A stretch of 64,000 nt of DNA from Solirubrobacteraceae bacterium (GCA_029263125.1 JAJCYD010000013.1:37924-101923), one strand, 5' to 3'; positions 45,121 through 54,865 are shown, numbered from the stretch's first letter. Program-made: numbers and translations. The notes: generated by a model not told the origin, from the sequence alone.

Positions 45121-45169
45121 CTGGCATCCCCGGGGCCTGGCGGTAGCCAGGCCCCGGTACCCATGCCAG
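45121..45169. terminator. Long hairpin downstream of helicase fragment
   Basis: CCGGGGCCTGG (45130-45140) and CCAGGCCCCGG (45147-45157) pair perfectly around a 6-base loop. Outer arms CTGGCAT and ATGCCAG (45121-45127, 45163-45169) extend it. It lies 19 bp beyond the stop of the minus-strand helicase fragment. It could be a terminator or part of an element end. Confidence 0.5.
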
Positions 45170-45187
45170 CAGCGGCATGCTGCGCAA

Positions 45188-45580
45188 TCACAGTGCGGCC
45201 TCGGCCACAAACCGGGAAGGGCCAGCCGCGGGTGAGCCAAACAGCTCTTGAGCGATCGTGAGGACGAGCCGGTCCTTGGCTCGGGTCGTGGCGACGTAGA
45301 ACAGGCGGCGCTCCTCCTCGATGGCGAGCGGGGCGGTGTTCTCGATTGCGTGGCTGGAGGGCAGTCGGCGCTCCTCGCAAGCGAGCACGAAGACCGCCTG
45401 TGCCTCGGTGCCCTTGGCGCTGTGGATCGTCGCGATCGTCAGCCGCAGATCCTGCTCGGCGGTCAGCGCGTCGAGGTCGTCGACGCGGGTCTGTTGGAGA
45501 AAGCCGGCGAGCGTCGCGTCTTGGCGGTGCTCGCGTTGGTAGGTGTGTGCTGCGCGACACAGCTAGCGCAGGTCCCCGAG
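45188..45580 (-). pseudogene. Duplicated 3' fragment of UvrD-like helicase
   Basis: The last 66 codons (CEERRLPSSHAIENTAPLAI, LFYVATTRAKDRLVLTIAQE) match the C-terminus of the full helicase at 51979-54012 almost residue for residue. DNA similarity runs from about 45175 to 45580 and ends abruptly at the IS3-like fragment. The stop codon and about 15 bases beyond it are also shared. The frame is damaged upstream of the last 66 codons. Confidence 0.8.
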
Positions 45581-45997
45581 GACGCCCGCAACCGCGCCGC
45601 ACATCTGATCGGGCGCAGTCTGCTGGAGGACTGCCCGCAGACCGGTGAGATCGCCCCCGTCATCGTCGTCTCTGACAACGGCTCGTGCTACCGCGCTGGC
45701 GGGTTTGCTCGTCACATCGACCAGCGTCCGGAGCTCGCGCACGTCCGCACGCGTCATAAGGCGCCCGAGACCAACGGCGTGATCGAGCGCTTCTTTCAGT
45801 CGGCCAAGTACGAGCACCTGTACCGCCACGAGATCACGGACGGTCCCGCGCTCGCTGACCACGTCGAGGACTTCCTGACCGCCTACAACGAGGTTCGCCC
45901 GCACGAGGCGCTGGACTTCAAGCTGCCGATCGACCGCTACGTCAAGCCGCCGCCGATCACGCTCGCGCCAGCCATCCAGGTCGGCCCATGCAGTTGA
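45575..45997 (+). pseudogene. IS3-type transposase C-terminal fragment
   Basis: The frame encodes the second half of an rve integrase core: APVIVVSDNGSCYRAGGF, RTRHKAPETNGVIERFFQ and TAYNEVRPHEALDFKLP. The first catalytic Asp and the helix-turn-helix part are missing. The preceding residues of the same open frame are antisense to the helicase fragment, so two fragments are fused at about 45575. Confidence 0.78.
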
Positions 45998-46383
45998 GCG
46001 GTCCGGCTTCGCCGGACCGTGACCGACCCATCAGCGGCGAGCGGCTGACGGGTCAAGCCGGCCCGCCCACGCCCACCGACAGCCGCCACATCGTGGCCGG
46101 CTTGACGCGACGAACGCGCGCCGCTACCCCGACTCCGCACCACACTCCAAACGCGCCAACATGTCGCAATTCCTTGACGCGGGACACATATGAGTCATAT
46201 CTACCTTCCCACCGGCGGATCGCACGACTGGCAGTGGTTGCCCGCCAGCCCCGGACGGCATGGAAGCACGGCCGGAGCCCGGCTCAGGACGAGAGAGCAC
46301 GAGTTGGTGGAGCAGCGCGATACCTGCACCCAAAGTGGGAGCCGGCGCAGCCCAGCGCCGGCGCTCCCAGTAGGCTGCCGGTC
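45998..46383. other. Gap, probable promoter region
   Basis: The frame of the next gene is open through this stretch but encodes Pro/Thr/Arg-rich sequence unlike protein. No ribosome site, RNA gene or repeat was recognised. Confidence 0.4.
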
Positions 46384-48663
46384 ATGGGGGCTGTCAGGGG
46401 GTGCGCTTGGCGCGCGAAGCTGGTCGGAATGGCGGGCGGGCGCAGGCCTGTACCTGCTATGGGAGCCATCTTGGCCCTCGTGTTCGCAGTCGCTTTGGGG
46501 GAGGTCGACAGCGCGGTTGCGGCCAAGTCCGGCTCGGTGCGGATCACCGTCTCCGGCTTGCCGTCCGGCCAAGCGGCTGCTGTCACTGTGAGCCGAGCCG
46601 GCCAGCGCTCCCGTACGGTGCGGCGGTCTACGACGCTGCGTGGCCTGCGTGCGGGCCGTTGGACGGTGCGCATGGGTTCGGTCCGCCTGACGCGGCGTCG
46701 AGGGCCGGCTGCAGCTGGAGCGCGCGTGTACCCAAGAAGGACGCGGTTTACCGTTGTCATCCGCGATGGTCGACAGGCTCGTACCGCGGCTGCGTACGGG
46801 TCGGTGGTCAACCCGCGTGTGCGTAGGGCGCCTTCTGTTGCCACGCGAGTCGTCGGTGACCCAACCCTGCCGAAGGCCCTCGTGGTTCCGCGCAAGCGCG
46901 CCGCGCGCGTTGGCGACTACATCACCTCCGGTCCAACTTCCAAGCTCCCCCAAGGGCTGTCGGCTCGCGTCACCGCCGCACGCTCAGTCGCACGAGGACG
47001 AGAGCTTAAGCTGCGCCATGTGCCGGTCACCGATGTGGCGCCCGTCATCACGTACGACGGGCCTCTACAAGCGACTCGGCCCGCGGCAAAGCCGCGGTCG
47101 GTGTTCGGCGGGTCGGCGGAGTTTCGCTTCGGCGACCGCGAATGCGGCTTGCTCAGCGGGTTTGACATCACGCCGTCGATTGGCCTCGGATCGCCGCAAC
47201 TGCATGTCGATGTTCGCTTGCCGTCGTTCAGGTCAGCCCCCAAGGCTGACCTCATTGTATCTCTGCGCCCGACGGTTGGCGCGACCCTGCGCTCGCAAAG
47301 CGGTGGGTTCTGCCAACGCGAGTTGGCCTCACCGACGACATTCGTCGGCGCCATCTTCATCGGGCCCGCTGTCATCCCGGTCTACCTAACTGTGCCGCTC
47401 TCGGTGCGTGTCGAGCTGACCGCTGAGACGGAGGCGACCGCTTCGGTGAGCTGGAACGCGCGCTTTGGCATGCGTACAAAGCGAGCTGGCGTGGGAATCG
47501 TCCCCGTCGCGGTCTTCGAGGCTGACGACCCGAGCATCGATGCCAATGTCAAGACCACGCCGCAGCTGAAGGCAGGGCCGCAATTGGGCGCCCAGCTCGG
47601 GCTTGGGGCTCCCAAGGTGGCCAACCTACGCGTTGAAGCGTCTACCGCGGTCGAGTTCACCGCACAGCCCGGCGCATGTTCGTGGGACTGGCGGCTCGGC
47701 TCCTTCGCTGCCGGAGGCAAACTCGGCCCGCTCACGCTGAGGAGCCCGGAAGTGGGGACCAGCTCGCACCGACTGTGGACCGGGTGCGACAAGTCGACCT
47801 TCGAACGCTCCCCGCCACAGCCTGCACCTGCACCTGCACCCGCACCCGCACCCGCTGCCTCACGGCTGTTCTTTCATGCTGACGACGCCATCATGAGCAT
47901 CAGCGGCGTCGGTGCCGAAGACGCATTGACACACATCTCCACAGCCAACAGTGCTGTGGTCGGGCTCGATGCCAACGCCACCCACATCTTCTGGACCGAG
48001 GGTTTCGGCAACGACGAGGCCGTGTTCCGAGCCGGCCGAGACGGCAGCGACCGCCGGATACTGACAAGGACGGAGCAGTACCCCGCTAGCGGGGTACTGG
48101 TTGGAGACCATTACTACTGGCTGACCAGGGATGCCATCGCTCGTGTGGCCACCGACGGTTCCTCGGTCCAGCCGGATTACATTCCGTTGCCAGCAAGCGA
48201 CTTTGACGGGCTCGACCCAGCCGACGACCTAGCCAGCGACGGGATCTACTTCTACTTCGCTGGGTGTGGCAATGGCGCAGTCGGCCGAGTAAAGATCGAC
48301 GGCAGCCAGCTGGATACGCACTTCATCGACACTGACCGCTGCCCGCAGGGCATCGGCGTCGGTGGCGGGCGTATCTACTGGACCCATCTGGGCGGCGGGT
48401 TTGATCAACCACCTGGCTACATCGGCCGGGCCAATGTGGACGGGACCCAGGTCCAACGCTCTTGGCATGTCGCCTTCGGCTCCGGTGAACTCGGGGTCTA
48501 TGACGTCGAGGCCAATGACCGCTTCGTCTACTTCACGACCAACGACACGAATGCAGGCGGCGCCAAGGGCTATATCGGTCGCGTCAGCGTCGACGGCTCC
48601 GGCCCGCAGGGCAAGTTCATCACGCGCGCCCAACTTTCCGTCCCGCTGACCCTCGTACCCTGA
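46384..48663 (+). CDS. Large secreted protein with C-terminal propeller
   Basis: The ATG at 46384 (or 46429) opens a protein with a hydrophobic signal (AMGAILALVFAVALGEVDSA). The first 450 residues are Arg-rich and beta-rich with a few Cys and match no family I know. A short linker of PAPAPAPAPA separates a C-terminal 270-residue propeller with repeated motifs (THIFWTEGFGNDEAVFRAG, GRIYWTHLGGGF, RFVYFTTNDT) like DUF5050/YWTD repeats. The product is probably exported. Role unknown. The start is not certain because no strong ribosome site is seen. Confidence 0.7.
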   Translation: MGAVRGCAWRAKLVGMAGGRRPVPAMGAILALVFAVALGEVDSAVAAKSGSVRITVSGLPSGQAAAVTVSRAGQRSRTVRRSTTLRGLRAGRWTVRMGSVRLTRRRGPAAAGARVYPRRTRFTVVIRDGRQARTAAAYGSVVNPRVRRAPSVATRVVGDPTLPKALVVPRKRAARVGDYITSGPTSKLPQGLSARVTAARSVARGRELKLRHVPVTDVAPVITYDGPLQATRPAAKPRSVFGGSAEFRFGDRECGLLSGFDITPSIGLGSPQLHVDVRLPSFRSAPKADLIVSLRPTVGATLRSQSGGFCQRELASPTTFVGAIFIGPAVIPVYLTVPLSVRVELTAETEATASVSWNARFGMRTKRAGVGIVPVAVFEADDPSIDANVKTTPQLKAGPQLGAQLGLGAPKVANLRVEASTAVEFTAQPGACSWDWRLGSFAAGGKLGPLTLRSPEVGTSSHRLWTGCDKSTFERSPPQPAPAPAPAPAPAASRLFFHADDAIMSISGVGAEDALTHISTANSAVVGLDANATHIFWTEGFGNDEAVFRAGRDGSDRRILTRTEQYPASGVLVGDHYYWLTRDAIARVATDGSSVQPDYIPLPASDFDGLDPADDLASDGIYFYFAGCGNGAVGRVKIDGSQLDTHFIDTDRCPQGIGVGGGRIYWTHLGGGFDQPPGYIGRANVDGTQVQRSWHVAFGSGELGVYDVEANDRFVYFTTNDTNAGGAKGYIGRVSVDGSGPQGKFITRAQLSVPLTLVP

Positions 48664-49029
48664 TGACGAGAGGTTCAGAAGCTCGTCGATAGCGGCCCTA
48701 TTCCAAGACCTGCGGAAGATCCGTCGCGGACTTGCGCGCTCGCCTCAATCAAGCGCGGCCCACGCCAACTCGGACCCCAGCGATCACCAGGCGTGCAGGC
48801 ACTTCGCGCGCTTGACCCGACCGGCCGACCCCGTTCAAGCAGCAATCAACCCGGGGCTCACACCCGGACTTTCACCACCAAACGGCGAGTGAAACGATGG
48901 CTTGCACTGGCCCCACTTGGATGCTGGGAATTCCAGCGAACCGAACGACCCGATCGTAGCCGGCAGGGAGGCGCCTCCCCACCGACAGGCTCCTGGTGTT
49001 CAAAGCGAACGGCCTTGCAGGGAGACAAC
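48664..49029. other. Gap before the ISL3 fragment
   Basis: No gene is supported in this stretch. A possible left end of the ISL3 element lies near 48850-48890, but no terminal repeat could be confirmed because the right end is missing. Confidence 0.4.
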
Positions 49030-49260
49030 GTGCGCGCCACCACGGCATTTTCCAGGCTGCTGCGTCTGCCGGGAGTGTGGGTCAAGAAGGTGCGGTTTCA
49101 GCCCGACCGGGTGATTGTCGAGGTGGCGCTGTGGTGCTGTCTGTTGCAGTGCCCGCGCTGCGAGTACACGACGGCGGCGCGCAAGGACACGCGCAACGTC
49201 GATTCGGTGTGGCGGCATCTCGATCTCGGCGTCTGGCGGCTCTTCATTGTGCGCTCCAAT
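49030..49260 (+). pseudogene. ISL3-family transposase N-terminal fragment
   Basis: A GTG at 49030 has AGGGAG upstream. It encodes RATTAFSRLLRLPGVWVKKV, EVALWCCLLQCPRCEYTT and VWRHLDLGVWRLFIVRSN, the start of ISL3 transposases including part of the zinc-binding Cys cluster. Homology stops at RSN. The rest of the transposase is missing, so the element is a remnant. Confidence 0.78.
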
Positions 49261-49474
49261 GCAAGACTTGGACCTCCTCTGGCGCTACCCACGATCTCAA
49301 GCGACCGGATCAGGTCATGTGCAGCTCGGCCAGAGAGGGCTCGGCCGCACGCTGGTTGGTTGTCTACGCCATAATGAAGAACCTGGGACCGAGGGCAGAG
49401 GCCTTCGAGTGGCAGGAACTGATGGGCTCGCCGGCCATGGCGGGCACCCACCTCGAAACGAAGGAGTCGACCAG

Positions 49475-50992
49475 ATGACCTCCCGCTCAATTGGCTTCTC
49501 TGACCAAGAGCGGGGTCATACCTCAGAAGCCCGTCATTTCGGTGCCGGTGTCCCTCGCTTCTCGGTCGCACGAGGCGTCTTGACGTGCGCCATCGCTTTG
49601 GTCGCCGCGCTGGGAGGATCTGGGATAGCAAGCGCCGCCTGGCAAGCGCCATCGGTCATCGCCACGCTTCCAGGAAATCAGGGGAGTGCTCGGCCTATGG
49701 TCGCGGTTAACAGTAGGGGCGATGCAGTGGCAGTGTGGATCCGGGAGCACAGCACGATGCGGCCCCCGTCATCCTCCGGGCGTCGTCAGCCAGCACCGCC
49801 GTCGTACTACGACGTGCAAGCGGCCAGCAAGCCTGGAGGGCAGCCGTGGCAGCCGGCGGTAACGATCTCGTCGCGCTCGACAGCCGCGGGCACCGCGATC
49901 TCGCCGGTCGTCGCGATCGACGACCGCGGCACTGCCGTGGCGCTGTGGAGTCGGCGGGAGGGGCGCCGCTTCCGTGTCGAGTCGGCCACCAAGCCCGCCG
50001 GTCAGAGCTGGTCCTCGGCGCGGCGAATCTCCCAGCCGAGCGTCAACTCCTACGTACCCAAGCTCGGGATGACACCGTCCGGCAGCGCCGTGGCGATCTG
50101 GGAGGCGCACTACCGGACCAGCCGCCGTGTCGTGCGGATCGCGACTAAAGCGCCGGGCCGTCGGTGGCGCAGGTCGCGGGCGCTCTCCGACGATGACGGG
50201 GCGGCGCGGCTGCCCGACATCGCGATGAACCGACACGGCGCGATGGCCGTGGTCTGGAGCCAGCAGACGGTGCCGAGCAACGTCTTCAGCCCGTGGACGC
50301 TCCGGGCTCGCGTGCGGACACGGAAGGGTGCGTGGCGTCGTACCGCTACGCTGGCGCAGACCGCTCGAGGCACGGTGTCCGACATCGAGATCGACGGTCG
50401 TGGCCACGCGCTGGTGGCGTGGCAGACCGCGCCCCGGTCGGACCAGTCGGGTGCGCGGTTTCGACCAGCGGGCTTCCGCAGTGCAGAGACGCGGAACGGC
50501 CGATGGCTCAAGCCTCGCCGCATCAATCCACGCTCGCAGGATCGACGAGACTTGGGCGAGGTCGAGATCAGCGTCGACGACGCTGGGAACGCGACGGCGG
50601 TCTGGCAAACCGGTCTCTGCACCGGGAGGGGCGTCTTCGCAGCTAGCAAGCGGCCTGGCAGGTCGTGGAGCACGGCGACCCGCCTCTCCTCGGCCGAGGG
50701 TTGCGGTGAGGCGTTTCCCACGGCAGGTGCCGACGGGCGCACGATCGTCGCGTGGACCGAGCTCCAATTCGGTGTGCGACTCGCGGAGCGTGAGCGCGGT
50801 GCTCCGTGGCGTACATCCGTGGTGCTGGATCCAGCCGCCGCGGCCGCGAGCACCGGCTCGCTGCCCGGTGACGAGCCGAGCGTTGCGATCGCCGGAAGGC
50901 GGGCCGCAGTCGTGTGGTCTGCGGACGTACCGGCCCTTGCCAATCCGGACGAGTCCCTGTCGGTGATCAAAGCAGCGCTGGCAGAGGGATGA
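49475..50992 (+). CDS. Secreted repeat protein (sialidase-like propeller)
   Basis: The ATG at 49475 has AAGGAG upstream (49461-49466). The 505-residue protein has a late signal peptide (GVLTCAIALVAALGGSGIAS, about residues 34-54). It then has repeated blades such as PVVAIDDRGTAVALWSR, DIAMNRHGAMAVVWSQ, DIEIDGRGHALVAWQT and EISVDDAGNATAVWQT. The repeats fit a six- to seven-bladed propeller. No catalytic residues are evident. Such proteins are abundant in Solirubrobacterales and of unknown function. Confidence 0.82.
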   Translation: MTSRSIGFSDQERGHTSEARHFGAGVPRFSVARGVLTCAIALVAALGGSGIASAAWQAPSVIATLPGNQGSARPMVAVNSRGDAVAVWIREHSTMRPPSSSGRRQPAPPSYYDVQAASKPGGQPWQPAVTISSRSTAAGTAISPVVAIDDRGTAVALWSRREGRRFRVESATKPAGQSWSSARRISQPSVNSYVPKLGMTPSGSAVAIWEAHYRTSRRVVRIATKAPGRRWRRSRALSDDDGAARLPDIAMNRHGAMAVVWSQQTVPSNVFSPWTLRARVRTRKGAWRRTATLAQTARGTVSDIEIDGRGHALVAWQTAPRSDQSGARFRPAGFRSAETRNGRWLKPRRINPRSQDRRDLGEVEISVDDAGNATAVWQTGLCTGRGVFAASKRPGRSWSTATRLSSAEGCGEAFPTAGADGRTIVAWTELQFGVRLAERERGAPWRTSVVLDPAAAAASTGSLPGDEPSVAIAGRRAAVVWSADVPALANPDESLSVIKAALAEG

Positions 50993-51012
50993 CGCGCCGA
51001 TGATACGGCGCG
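50993..51012 (+). terminator. Hairpin directly after the stop codon
   Basis: CGCGCCG and CGGCGCG pair with a 6-base loop (ATGATA), starting on the base after the TGA of the secreted protein gene. It is GC-rich with no U-tract. Confidence 0.45.
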
Positions 51013-51498
51013 CCGACGAGTCTCTCGGGTCTGCCGTTCGGCCGATGGTCTGTTGCCAGGCCCGCAGGTAGCATCCCGGCGCCCATGGTGACCGCACGCA
51101 TACACGTCCTCGCGGCGGGGAGCACCGACGGCGCTGCGGGGTCCTCACTTGCGGCTCACTGGTCGGCATCCCGGGCTGCACTCCGATCTGGAGTGGACGG
51201 CACGCTCCGGTCGCCCTTGAACGTCGCGCATCCTCGACGCTTCTGATGCGGCTTCGATCGCGGCGCTTCACCGATCCCTTTGCTGGTATCGCAAATTCGA
51301 TCATTTGCGGCAAGGCTGCGATCGGCACATCTCCGCCACGCGCCGCATGACCGCGCTTGTCGAACCACGTGTACTTGATCGCGATGTCCTCGTCATCCCA
51401 CGATGAAGAGCCGGTTCGGATCTCGTCGTTGGCATGGACACGGCACGCTTCCGACTTGTCGACCTTCATTGATGTTCAATGCCTTCTGCGCCTCGTGG
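51013..51498. other. Gap, nothing recognised
   Basis: About 490 bases between convergent genes contain no frame with a ribosome site or family motif. It looks like decayed DNA next to a truncated oxidoreductase-like gene. Confidence 0.4.
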
Positions 51499-51969
51499 CT
51501 ATCCCCGGGGCTCTCCTCGCGAAAGTCGCCAGGGACCCTGATCGTCACGGCCCTTAACCTTGCTGATCGTCTCAGCGCGTATCTCGATCGTCTTGGGCGT
51601 CGCTCGGTAGACGCGCCACGGCCCGTCGCCCGTCACGTCCGCTACTAGACCCTCGATCACCCAGCGATCCGGCTGCGGGCGGCGGCGCATGACTTCGATG
51701 CCGGCAAGCACGTCGCCGTCGGCCACAAGCTCGCGTGCCTCCGCCTGGAGGTAAACAGCAGCCGCTGGCTTCGCCTCGATGATCACTACGCCTATCTCAG
51801 CGCGCTCGCGCACGTTCGCGCTATGCCGAGCATCGACTGCCGAGCCCCAGTAGAGGTCGTAGTCGTCGCCGACGCTGTAGAAGAGGGGCGAGATCCACCA
51901 CCGCTCCCGGCGTCCCGCATCGTGATGTTGCGAGCAGCTCTGATTCCGCGTCAGAACCCGCAGCGACAT
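51499..51969 (-). pseudogene. PNPOx-like (FMN-binding split-barrel) protein, N-terminus lost
   Basis: The sequence WISPLFYSVGDDYDLYWGSA, then HSANVRERAEIGVVII, matches pyridoxamine 5'-phosphate oxidase-like proteins from their first beta-hairpin on. It continues with VIEGLVADVTGDGPWRVYRA and IEIRAETISKVKGRD to a normal length. About 20 residues of the family N-terminus (the stretch ending ATADADGRP) are replaced by unrelated sequence. Its 5' end lies ten bases from the helicase stop, at the same boundary seen in the duplicated helicase fragment. Confidence 0.6.
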
Positions 51970-51978
51970 GCTGCGCGA

Positions 51979-54012
51979 TCACAGTGCGGCCTCGGCCACG
52001 AACCGGGACGCGCCGGCGCCTGGGCAGCCAAACCGCTGCTGAGCGATCGTGAGGACGAGCCGGTCTTTGGCTCGGGTTGTGGCGACGTAGAACAGGCGGC
52101 GCTCTTCCTCGATGGCGAGCGGGGCGCTGTTCTCGATCGCGTGGCTGGAGGGCAGTCGGCGCTCCTCGCAGCCGAGCACGAAGACCGTCTGTGCCTCGGT
52201 GCCCTTAGCGCTGTGGATCGTCGCGATCGACAGCCGCAGATCCTCCTCGGCGGTCAGCGCGTCGGGCCCGTCGACGCGCGTTTGTTGGAGAAAGCCCGCG
52301 AGCGTCGCGTCTTCGCGGTGCTCGCGTTGGTAGGTGTGTGCTGCGCGACACAGCGAGCGCAGGTCCTCGAGCACTCGGGCGGTGTCGCGCAGCACGGCTT
52401 GGTCGGCGGCCTCGTCGAGCAGCAGCTGGTAGGCGGCGACGGGGCCGTCGCTGACGCTGATCGCGCCGATCACGGCCTTGCCCACCAACCCGTCGGCGTG
52501 CAGATCGGCGCGCACGCCACTGAGTTCGCTGCCCAGTCGTGTCAGTGCCGCCTTCGCCTGGCCGCGGATCGCGAGCGTCTCGGCGCGCATGCAGGCCTCG
52601 AGCAGGTCGATCCGCGTCGCACGGGCGTAGTCGATGACCGCGCGTTGCGTCACCGGGCCGCTGCCGCGCGACGGTGGCGCGACGGCGGCCTTGCGAAACT
52701 GCTCGCGATCGGTCGGTGCCGCGACGGCCCGGCGAAACGCCGCTGTGTCGGAGGGGTTGGCGACGAGCGCGACATGGGCGAGCGCGTCCTTGACCTCGAC
52801 GCGCTCCCACAGCGAGCGGGCGCCGATCACGCGGTGTGCGATGCCGGCCGCGGTCAGCGCCTGCTGCAGCGGCTGTGTCCAGCGCAGCGAGCGGCACAGC
52901 ACGAGGATCTCGCGCGGGTCGCTGCCCGTAGCGATCAACCCCGCGATCCGCTTCGTCAGCCAGGCGGCCTCGGCATGGTCGTTGCGGAACGTCAGGACGC
53001 GGACATCGCCGCCGGGCGGGCGGTCGGCGAGGAGTGCCTTGGGCTCGCGGCGCGTGTTGTGCGCGATGCAGCGCGTCGCCGCGTGCAGGATCGCGGGCCG
53101 GCAGCGAAAGTTTCGCCGCAGCACGAGCCGCGCGGCACACGGAAAGGAGCGGTTGAACTCGAGCAGGTTCTCGATTGCCGCCCCGCGCCAGCCGAAAACG
53201 GCCTGGTCGTCGTCGCCGACGACCATCAGCGACCCGTGCGGCGCCCCTCCGGCCGGCCCGACAAGCGCTGCGAGCAGCGCGAGTTGTGCGGGGTCGGTGT
53301 CCTGAAACTCGTCGACGAGGACGTGGCGCCAGCGTCGGCGGTAGTCGCCGCGGATCGGCGGGTGCTCGCGCAGCAGCCACACCGGGTGCGTGACGAGGTC
53401 AGCGAAGTCAAACGCGTTTGAACGCTCAAGCTCGCCGTCGAGGCGCTCCCACAGCGTGGCCAGCCACGCGCCGTTTTGGCGTGCGGCGTCCGTGCGCAGC
53501 GCGGCCGGTGAGGCAAGGCGGCTCTTGGCGAGCGCGATCTGCTGCACGACCTCAGCGGCTAGCTCGCCCGCCGACTCGTCGCTACCGGCGTGATCGTCTT
53601 GGAGCAGGTCGCGCGCGACGCGGGCGACGTCGCCCTGGTCATAGATGCTAAACGACGGGCTGCGCCCGAAGTTGTGGGCGTGTGTGCGCAGGATCCGTGC
53701 GCCCAGCGCGTGGAACGTCGCGACGGTGACGGCGGCGGCGCGGTCATGACCGACGAGGCCGACGAGCCGCACGCGCATCTCCTCGGCGGCGCGAACGGTG
53801 AACGTCAGCGCCAGGATCTCCTGCGGGCGCGCGCGCCCGCTGTCAAGCAGATGCGCGATCCGGCCCGTCAGCGTGCGCGTCTTGCCCGAGCCGGGTCCGG
53901 CGAAGACCAGCAGCGCACCCGTGCTATGCGTGAGGACCTGCTGCTGCTCGGCGCTGAGGGGGAGGGCGCCGACAGCAGGATGGGCGTCGGGTGTTCTAGC
54001 GGTCAGCGTCAT
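51979..54012 (-). CDS. UvrD/PcrA-type DNA helicase
   Basis: The inner ATG at 54012 (MTLTARTPDAH) overlaps the RecT-like gene by 17 bp. The 677-residue superfamily 1A helicase has Walker A FAGPGSGKT (37-45), motif Ia TFTVRAAEEM, motif II LVDEFQDTDPAQ, motif III VVGDDDQAVFGWRGA, motif V IATIHSAKGTEAQ and motif VI LFYVATTRAKDRLVLT. It unwinds DNA 3' to 5' with ATP. With a RecT-like partner it is probably part of an element's recombination or replication set and not the chromosomal UvrD. Its 3' end is duplicated at 45175-45580. Confidence 0.9.
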   Translation of the reverse strand: MTLTARTPDAHPAVGALPLSAEQQQVLTHSTGALLVFAGPGSGKTRTLTGRIAHLLDSGRARPQEILALTFTVRAAEEMRVRLVGLVGHDRAAAVTVATFHALGARILRTHAHNFGRSPSFSIYDQGDVARVARDLLQDDHAGSDESAGELAAEVVQQIALAKSRLASPAALRTDAARQNGAWLATLWERLDGELERSNAFDFADLVTHPVWLLREHPPIRGDYRRRWRHVLVDEFQDTDPAQLALLAALVGPAGGAPHGSLMVVGDDDQAVFGWRGAAIENLLEFNRSFPCAARLVLRRNFRCRPAILHAATRCIAHNTRREPKALLADRPPGGDVRVLTFRNDHAEAAWLTKRIAGLIATGSDPREILVLCRSLRWTQPLQQALTAAGIAHRVIGARSLWERVEVKDALAHVALVANPSDTAAFRRAVAAPTDREQFRKAAVAPPSRGSGPVTQRAVIDYARATRIDLLEACMRAETLAIRGQAKAALTRLGSELSGVRADLHADGLVGKAVIGAISVSDGPVAAYQLLLDEAADQAVLRDTARVLEDLRSLCRAAHTYQREHREDATLAGFLQQTRVDGPDALTAEEDLRLSIATIHSAKGTEAQTVFVLGCEERRLPSSHAIENSAPLAIEEERRLFYVATTRAKDRLVLTIAQQRFGCPGAGASRFVAEAAL

Positions 54013-54865
54013 CGGGCACCCCGGCATGTGGGTCGCGGCCGTTGGTGGTCGCGGCAACCGCCGCCCGGCGCTGCTGCAGCGCGACCGTGACCTTGGCGAG
54101 CAGGCTGACCGGCAGGCACTGCAGGGCACGGTCAAGCTGGCGCGCCGCGCGCTGCTCGTTCTTCACCGGCTCACAGCCGGCGGCGACGACCAGCACGTTG
54201 AACAGCTCGGCGTCGCTGAGCTTTGCCTCGGCACCGATCGCGCGGATGCGCTGGCGGTCCTTGGGCGTGACGCGCGGTTCGTGCGCATCACGCGCTGCGT
54301 TGGCCATCCCCGCGCGGCCGTTGTTGGCGCCCGCCACAGCGGTGGGCTCGGGTGTGCGCTTGGCAAGCTCGCCGGTCGCGTAGATCGCGACACCCCGCCC
54401 CAGACCCGGGCAGTAGCGCCGCGCGCCGCGGGTGATCGCCCGGGCGAAGAACATGTCGCTTGGGAAGTGGCGGTAGTAGTCGGTACCGGCCAGGCCGGCT
54501 GTGGCCGCGTCGGCTGCGTCGAACTTGGCTTTGCCGACGCTGCGTTCGTCTTTGAAGAACTCGATCTCACAGCGCTCGTCGCTGGTCTCGACGATCGCGT
54601 AGGCGTAGTGCGGGTGGGCCTCAAGCAGCGCGGCGATGAGGTTTGAGGACAGCTCCATCTTGCCGTCATAGATGTCGATCGCGCTCAGCGCGGCGCTGAC
54701 AGGGATCGCGAGGTCGCGGCCGTAGATGAGCTTCATCAGCAGCTGCGCCTTGACCTTCGCGCCACTGCCGTACAGGCCGCTGTCGGCAGCAGCGGACGCG
54801 AGACGATCCAGGTAGGTGAAGTCGGCTTCGGTCATCCCGGCGCGGCCGGGGGCTTCATCGGTCAT
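53996..54865 (-). CDS. RecT-like phage/ICE recombination protein
   Basis: The ATG at 54865 has AAAGGAG six bases upstream. The 289-residue protein has the pattern of RecT/Bet-like annealing proteins: AQLLMKLIYGRDLAIPVSAA, DIYDGKMELSSNLIAALLEA, EFFKDERS and MFFARAITRGARRYCPGLG. These proteins anneal single-stranded DNA during phage or ICE recombination. The C-terminal 90 residues are Ala/Arg-rich and less conserved. It is followed, with overlap, by the UvrD-type helicase. Confidence 0.75.
   Translation of the reverse strand: MTDEAPGRAGMTEADFTYLDRLASAAADSGLYGSGAKVKAQLLMKLIYGRDLAIPVSAALSAIDIYDGKMELSSNLIAALLEAHPHYAYAIVETSDERCEIEFFKDERSVGKAKFDAADAATAGLAGTDYYRHFPSDMFFARAITRGARRYCPGLGRGVAIYATGELAKRTPEPTAVAGANNGRAGMANAARDAHEPRVTPKDRQRIRAIGAEAKLSDAELFNVLVVAAGCEPVKNEQRAARQLDRALQCLPVSLLAKVTVALQQRRAAVAATTNGRDPHAGVPDDADR

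Noticed and set aside
44605..45146. C-terminal extension of the IS1182 transposase to 595 residues
   Set aside because: The expected transposase ending is in another frame and stops at 44760; the extension is Arg/Pro/Ala-rich frameshifted sequence.
47819..47856. Short tandem CACCTG/CACCCG repeats as a regulatory or CRISPR-like repeat
   Set aside because: They encode a Pro-Ala linker between two domains of the secreted protein; there are no spacers.
49769..51469. Minus-strand frame of 566 residues
   Set aside because: It is antisense to the secreted propeller gene, which has a good ribosome site, signal peptide and repeats.
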